35,366 nucleotides of DNA, taken from NCBI GenBank assembly GCA_013138975.1, contig WTBR01000121.1, positions 1 to 35,366 of the forward strand, in the 5' to 3' direction. Source of the stretch: Bacteroidales bacterium (GTDB lineage: Bacteria; Bacteroidota; Bacteroidia; Bacteroidales; UBA12077). The notes below the pieces were generated by a model that saw nothing but the letters and a program-made list of their open reading frames with translations, searched no databases and was not told the DNA's origin. The position numbers and the translations under genes are program-made. Shown piece by piece: positions 32,627 to 35,366 of this stretch. The stretch's first letter is position 1, and each line of letters opens with the position of its first letter.

Positions 32627-32656
32627 AAAAGCTGCCTTTATAGGCAGCTTTTTTTA
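32627..32656 (+). terminator. Terminator of MFS paralogue 2
   Basis: Perfect stem AAAAGCTGCC / GGCAGCTTTT with a six-base loop and a T7 tail, 24 bases past the stop. Confidence 0.9.
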
Positions 32657-32701
32657 TTTTTATTTGTATAATTGTGATTCAAAAAATAAATAAAAATTAT
32701 T

Positions 32702-34051
32702 ATGTCAAAAAAACTAGCTGATAATAAATTTTTAAGATGGGGAATTTTAATTTTGGTAGGTTTTATACTATCCGTTAATTATTATTTCTACGATGCCTTT
32801 TCAACATTAAAGGAGTTATTGGTGCAAGAATTTGATTTTACCAATACTCAATATGGTTTATTCGTGGCATTCTATTCAATCCCAAACACCTTCCTTCTTA
32901 TGGCTGTTATTGGGGGTGTAATACTTGATAAATTAGGTATTCGCAGAACAGGATTTATGTTTATATTCTTTATGGCTTTTGGAGCTTTACTTACCGCTTA
33001 TGGGGCAAGTGATTTTTATAAAGATGGATTAGGTTATGGATTTATGAGTTCATTCCTACCTAATTATTCACCAGAGCTAAAAATGATGTTGTTAGGTCGG
33101 TTCTTTTATGGATTAGGTGCTGAAACAAGTATTGTTGTTATAAGTAAGGTTTTGGTAAAATGGTTTAAAGGAAAAGATTTAGCATTAGCGTTTGGTCTTA
33201 AAGTCGCATTTGGACGATTAGGTACATTTGCTGCATTAAATTTATCTCCTGTTTTAGCCAAAGGTGGAGAAGGTTTGAATACGGCAGTTTGGTTAGCTGC
33301 TATATTAGTTCTTATAGGTTTACTAGCATTTATTGTATATATATTATTCGATTTACGCTTTGATAAAGAAACGGAGTTTAAACAAGAGAAATTAACTGAA
33401 AAGGATAAATTTAAGATATCAGATGTATGGCTTATTCTTACAAATAGGGCATATATATTTATAGCCTTATTATGTGTTACTTTTTATTCGGCAGTATTCC
33501 CATTTGTTGCATTTGCGCCTGATTTTTTTGCAAACAAGTTCGGTATGTCTACTGTTATGAGTGGGCAAATTACATCATTACTACCCTTAGGAACAATGAT
33601 TTTTACACCAATTTTTGGAGCCTTAATCGATAGATTAGGAAAAGCTGCTTCGGTAATGACATTTGGTTCTCTCATATTATTAATTGTACACTTAACCTTT
33701 GCTTTAACCGATTTCCCTCCATATGTCCCTATGATTTTATTAGGTGTTTCATTTTCGTTGGTTCCGGCAGCAATGTGGCCTACAATGGTTAAATTAGTTG
33801 ATGAAAAACAAATTGGAACAGCTTATGGATTAATGTATTCTATTCAGAATTTAGGTTTATGGGGATTTCCAATATTAGCAGGAATAATTTTGGATGCTAC
33901 AAATCCTGGTGATCCTGCAACATTAAATTATACCTATACAATACTTATGTTTGCTGCTTTAGGTCTTTTAGGACTTTTCTTTGGATTTATGTTAAAACAT
34001 AACGATAAGAAATATGGATTGGGAGTGGATCAACCATTAAATAAAAAATAA
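32702..34051 (+). CDS. MFS transporter, MFSD1-like (paralogue 3 of 3)
   Basis: A 449-aa, 12-TM protein closest to paralogue 1: both have SYYFYD/NYYFYD after TM1, a TM3-TM4 loop of the form SSFLPNYSPELKMMLLGRFFYGLGAETS, and no insertion after NKF. It keeps GGVILDKLGIRRTG (about 77-90) and VSFSLVPAAMWPTMVKLVDEKQIGTAYGLMYSIQNLGLWGFP. Each of the three genes is followed by its own hairpin, so they look like separately transcribed tandem copies and not an operon. The substrate is unknown; small peptides are possible by analogy to MFSD1. Confidence 0.82.
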   Translation: MSKKLADNKFLRWGILILVGFILSVNYYFYDAFSTLKELLVQEFDFTNTQYGLFVAFYSIPNTFLLMAVIGGVILDKLGIRRTGFMFIFFMAFGALLTAYGASDFYKDGLGYGFMSSFLPNYSPELKMMLLGRFFYGLGAETSIVVISKVLVKWFKGKDLALAFGLKVAFGRLGTFAALNLSPVLAKGGEGLNTAVWLAAILVLIGLLAFIVYILFDLRFDKETEFKQEKLTEKDKFKISDVWLILTNRAYIFIALLCVTFYSAVFPFVAFAPDFFANKFGMSTVMSGQITSLLPLGTMIFTPIFGALIDRLGKAASVMTFGSLILLIVHLTFALTDFPPYVPMILLGVSFSLVPAAMWPTMVKLVDEKQIGTAYGLMYSIQNLGLWGFPILAGIILDATNPGDPATLNYTYTILMFAALGLLGLFFGFMLKHNDKKYGLGVDQPLNKK

Positions 34052-34070
34052 GATTAAAATATTTTAGTAA

Positions 34071-34100
34071 AAAAAAGGCTCGATTTATTCGAGCCTTTTC
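34071..34100 (+). terminator. Terminator of MFS paralogue 3
   Basis: Stem AAAAGGCTCGA / TCGAGCCTTTT with a five-base loop, 20 bases past the stop. Confidence 0.88.
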
Positions 34101-34711
34101 ACGTTACTTTAAATCTGCAAGGTGTGACAAGCTGATTAATAAAAAGTTGTCATGCTGAGTTTGTCGAAGTATAGACAACTTTTTGACATTTTGGACAGCT
34201 CCTTTTTACCCTTACTTTAAATTCCTTAAGCCTTGCACGGATTTATTAATAATCAGCATTTGATTATAATTTCATGTCATCCATATTAGTTAACCGTGGT
34301 TTGGCTAATTATACCAATTAAACATCAAAATGCCCCTTATAACGACAGCAAGGAAACGGCTTTTATTCACTTATATTTCTTCAATAAATAATTCAATTTA
34401 GTTAAATAGTCGTCGTAGCACGGATTCTCTTCAGAATGAGCAGAACCTTTTTGTTACTGTATAATAGCCATTACCAGATTTGCTTAACAATTTTAAAATC
34501 CGTTCAACGACTTTAAATATAAATGCTTTTTGTAAAAGAACTTACGATAAATCAGAAAATCAAAGACTTACAAAACTTATCTCGTAGCATTTGTTATAAA
34601 TTTCACCAATAATACGATAAATGTTCAAGATATGTTCAAGTAATGGAATTTAAAATAAATTTATTATTATTGTAATTCTAATTAATTGATAATTAAATAG
34701 ATATTGTAATT
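34101..34711. other. 611-base gene-free stretch before the integrase
   Basis: No credible coding frame. It contains a long hairpin around a degenerate CTGAGTTTGTCGAAGT unit (34141-34184), a copy of the right end of the 26.6-kb element (34185-34199), a direct repeat ATGTTCAAG (34621-34640) and a direct repeat ATTGTAATT (34669-34677 and 34703-34711). The attachment site of the element starting at 34712 may lie here, but only one side is visible. Confidence 0.6.
34141..34199. repeat. Hairpin repeat related to the dispersed elements
   Basis: AAAAAGTTGTC (34141-34151) and GACAACTTTTT (34174-34184) are perfect 11-bp inverted arms around CTGAGTTTGTCGAAGT (34155-34170). The following GACATTTTGGACAGC (34185-34199) matches the right end of the element at 26697-26711 at 13 of 15 positions. 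It seems to be a composite or truncated member of the same repeat family. Confidence 0.7.
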
Positions 34712-35366
34712 ATGACTACAAATAGTACAAATATAAAAAAGACAAAAGCAAAAAGATTACCTACTGTAGAAATTGAATGCAGAAAAAGCGAAGCAAATAA
34801 GCAAGGTGTACCATTATATATAAGAATCACAATTGATCGCAGACCAAGATACATTAGTTTAAAAGAAAGGGTTAACCCCAACGATTTCGATTTCAAGAAA
34901 AAGAAAATGAAACAGGGCGGTTATAAGAACCTTAATATAAACGATTATATAAGCGATGAAAAACGCAAAATAGATGAAATAATAAAAAGTCTGCATAATA
35001 GTGAAAAGCAAATCACTTTTGACAATATAAAGGAGCTTTACCTGATTGGAGAAAATAAAGACTTCATTAAGTTTGTTGAACAGCAAATAAAAGAAGAAAA
35101 AAAATATAAATTATTTGCAAAAAGAACATTAGAACAACATGAATCATTTTGTAAAATTCTTAAAGAATTTAAACCATCAATAAGCATTAACCAAATTGAC
35201 ATAAAGTTTTGGGAAAGGTTTCAGGTGTATTTAAGAGATGAGAGAAAAAACGGAGTAAACAGAATTAAAGCACAGTTAAAGAATTTTAAAAAGTATTTAA
35301 ACATTGCCACAAAGTTAGGATTGATTGATGAAAATCCTCTGGCAGAACTAGATCATCAATTGGAAA
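34712..35366 (+). CDS. Tyrosine-type site-specific integrase, N-terminal part (cut by right edge)
   Basis: From the ATG at 34712 an open frame of 218 codons runs off the window. It has an Arm-type DNA-binding domain (VPLYIRITIDRRPRYISLKE, with NPNDFDFKKKKM) at about residues 34-68, a linker, and a SAM-like core-binding domain at about 115-215 (KLFAKRTLEQHESFCKILKEF, KFWERFQVYLRDE, and LGLIDENPLAEL). This is the usual layout of Bacteroidota phage- or ICE-type integrases. The catalytic R-H-R-Y domain is beyond the edge, so activity cannot be judged. It marks the left boundary region of a mobile element; no tRNA is adjacent, so the target site is unknown. Confidence 0.88.
   Translation, partial: MTTNSTNIKKTKAKRLPTVEIECRKSEANKQGVPLYIRITIDRRPRYISLKERVNPNDFDFKKKKMKQGGYKNLNINDYISDEKRKIDEIIKSLHNSEKQITFDNIKELYLIGENKDFIKFVEQQIKEEKKYKLFAKRTLEQHESFCKILKEFKPSISINQIDIKFWERFQVYLRDERKNGVNRIKAQLKNFKKYLNIATKLGLIDENPLAELDHQLE

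Noticed and set aside
34104..34223. Direct repeat TTACTTTAAAT (34104-34114 and 34212-34222) as a target-site duplication around the repeat element
   Set aside because: The 11-bp AT-rich match does not abut the element ends and is weak evidence by itself.
34693..35086. Two minus-strand frames opposite the integrase
   Set aside because: The plus-strand frame shows clear integrase domains; the opposite frames are low-complexity hydrophobic shadows.
1..35366. CRISPR array, rRNA genes or complete insertion sequence
   Set aside because: No regularly spaced direct repeats of CRISPR type, no rRNA segments and no transposase frame were seen.

Overview
The window is about 35 kb of very AT-rich DNA from a Bacteroidota chromosome, most likely a marine or anaerobic member of the Bacteroidales/Marinilabiliales group. 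The evidence is the gene families (DUF4831 lipoprotein, Bacteroidota-type LptF, START-like protein, peptide MFS pairs, SPOR lipoprotein, Reg_prop/Y_Y_Y/SpoIIE sensor), the general lack of Shine-Dalgarno sites, and several TAnnTTTG -7 boxes with a TTG about 19-21 bases upstream. The dispersed repeats CTGAGCTTGTCGAAG and CCCGATAnnTATCGGG point the same way. The placement is an inference from gene content; no database was searched.

Layout. 1-2279 (minus): START-like protein, lptF and a glycosyltransferase cut by the left edge, probably one cell-envelope operon. 2402-3748 (plus): tRNA-Met(CAT) and phosphofructokinase. 3865-7386 (minus): two tandem POT peptide transporters, each with its own promoter. 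7520-10185 (plus): nnr (NAD(P)HX repair) overlapping a DUF4831 lipoprotein gene. 10271-10807 (minus): exported thioredoxin-like protein. 10808-11576: a 769-base gene-free stretch full of repeats. 11577-15159 (plus): pepD, a DUF3667 membrane protein and a GH114/COG2342-like lipoprotein with its two halves in unusual order.

15373-20618 is a regulatory module: an orphan MacB/FtsX-type permease (minus) divergent from a sigma-54-type response regulator and its NtrY-like histidine kinase (plus). The shared intergenic region carries two 16-bp operator-like sites 22 bp apart and a sigma-54-like -24/-12 element pointing at the permease. 20889-26426 holds an orphan LuxR-type regulator with a degenerate receiver, an unrecognised lipoprotein, and a large propeller/Y_Y_Y/SpoIIE phosphatase sensor (minus). 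26728-28629 is a long-chain acyl-CoA synthetase (minus). 28887-34051 (plus) is a SPOR lipoprotein followed by three tandem paralogous MFS transporters. 34712 to the right edge is the N-terminal part of a tyrosine integrase, so an integrated element probably begins near 34.1-34.7 kb.

Most notable observations: the sigma-54 control region; a duplicated POT/nnr promoter region that still carries a decayed in-frame copy of the nnr 5' end; a decayed 3' end of a SpoIIE phosphatase gene at 20.6-20.7 kb; the circularly permuted-looking GH114-like protein; the LuxR regulator with Glu at the phospho-acceptor position and a Cys-rich tail; and the middle MFS paralogue with about 71 extra residues containing two added hydrophobic segments.
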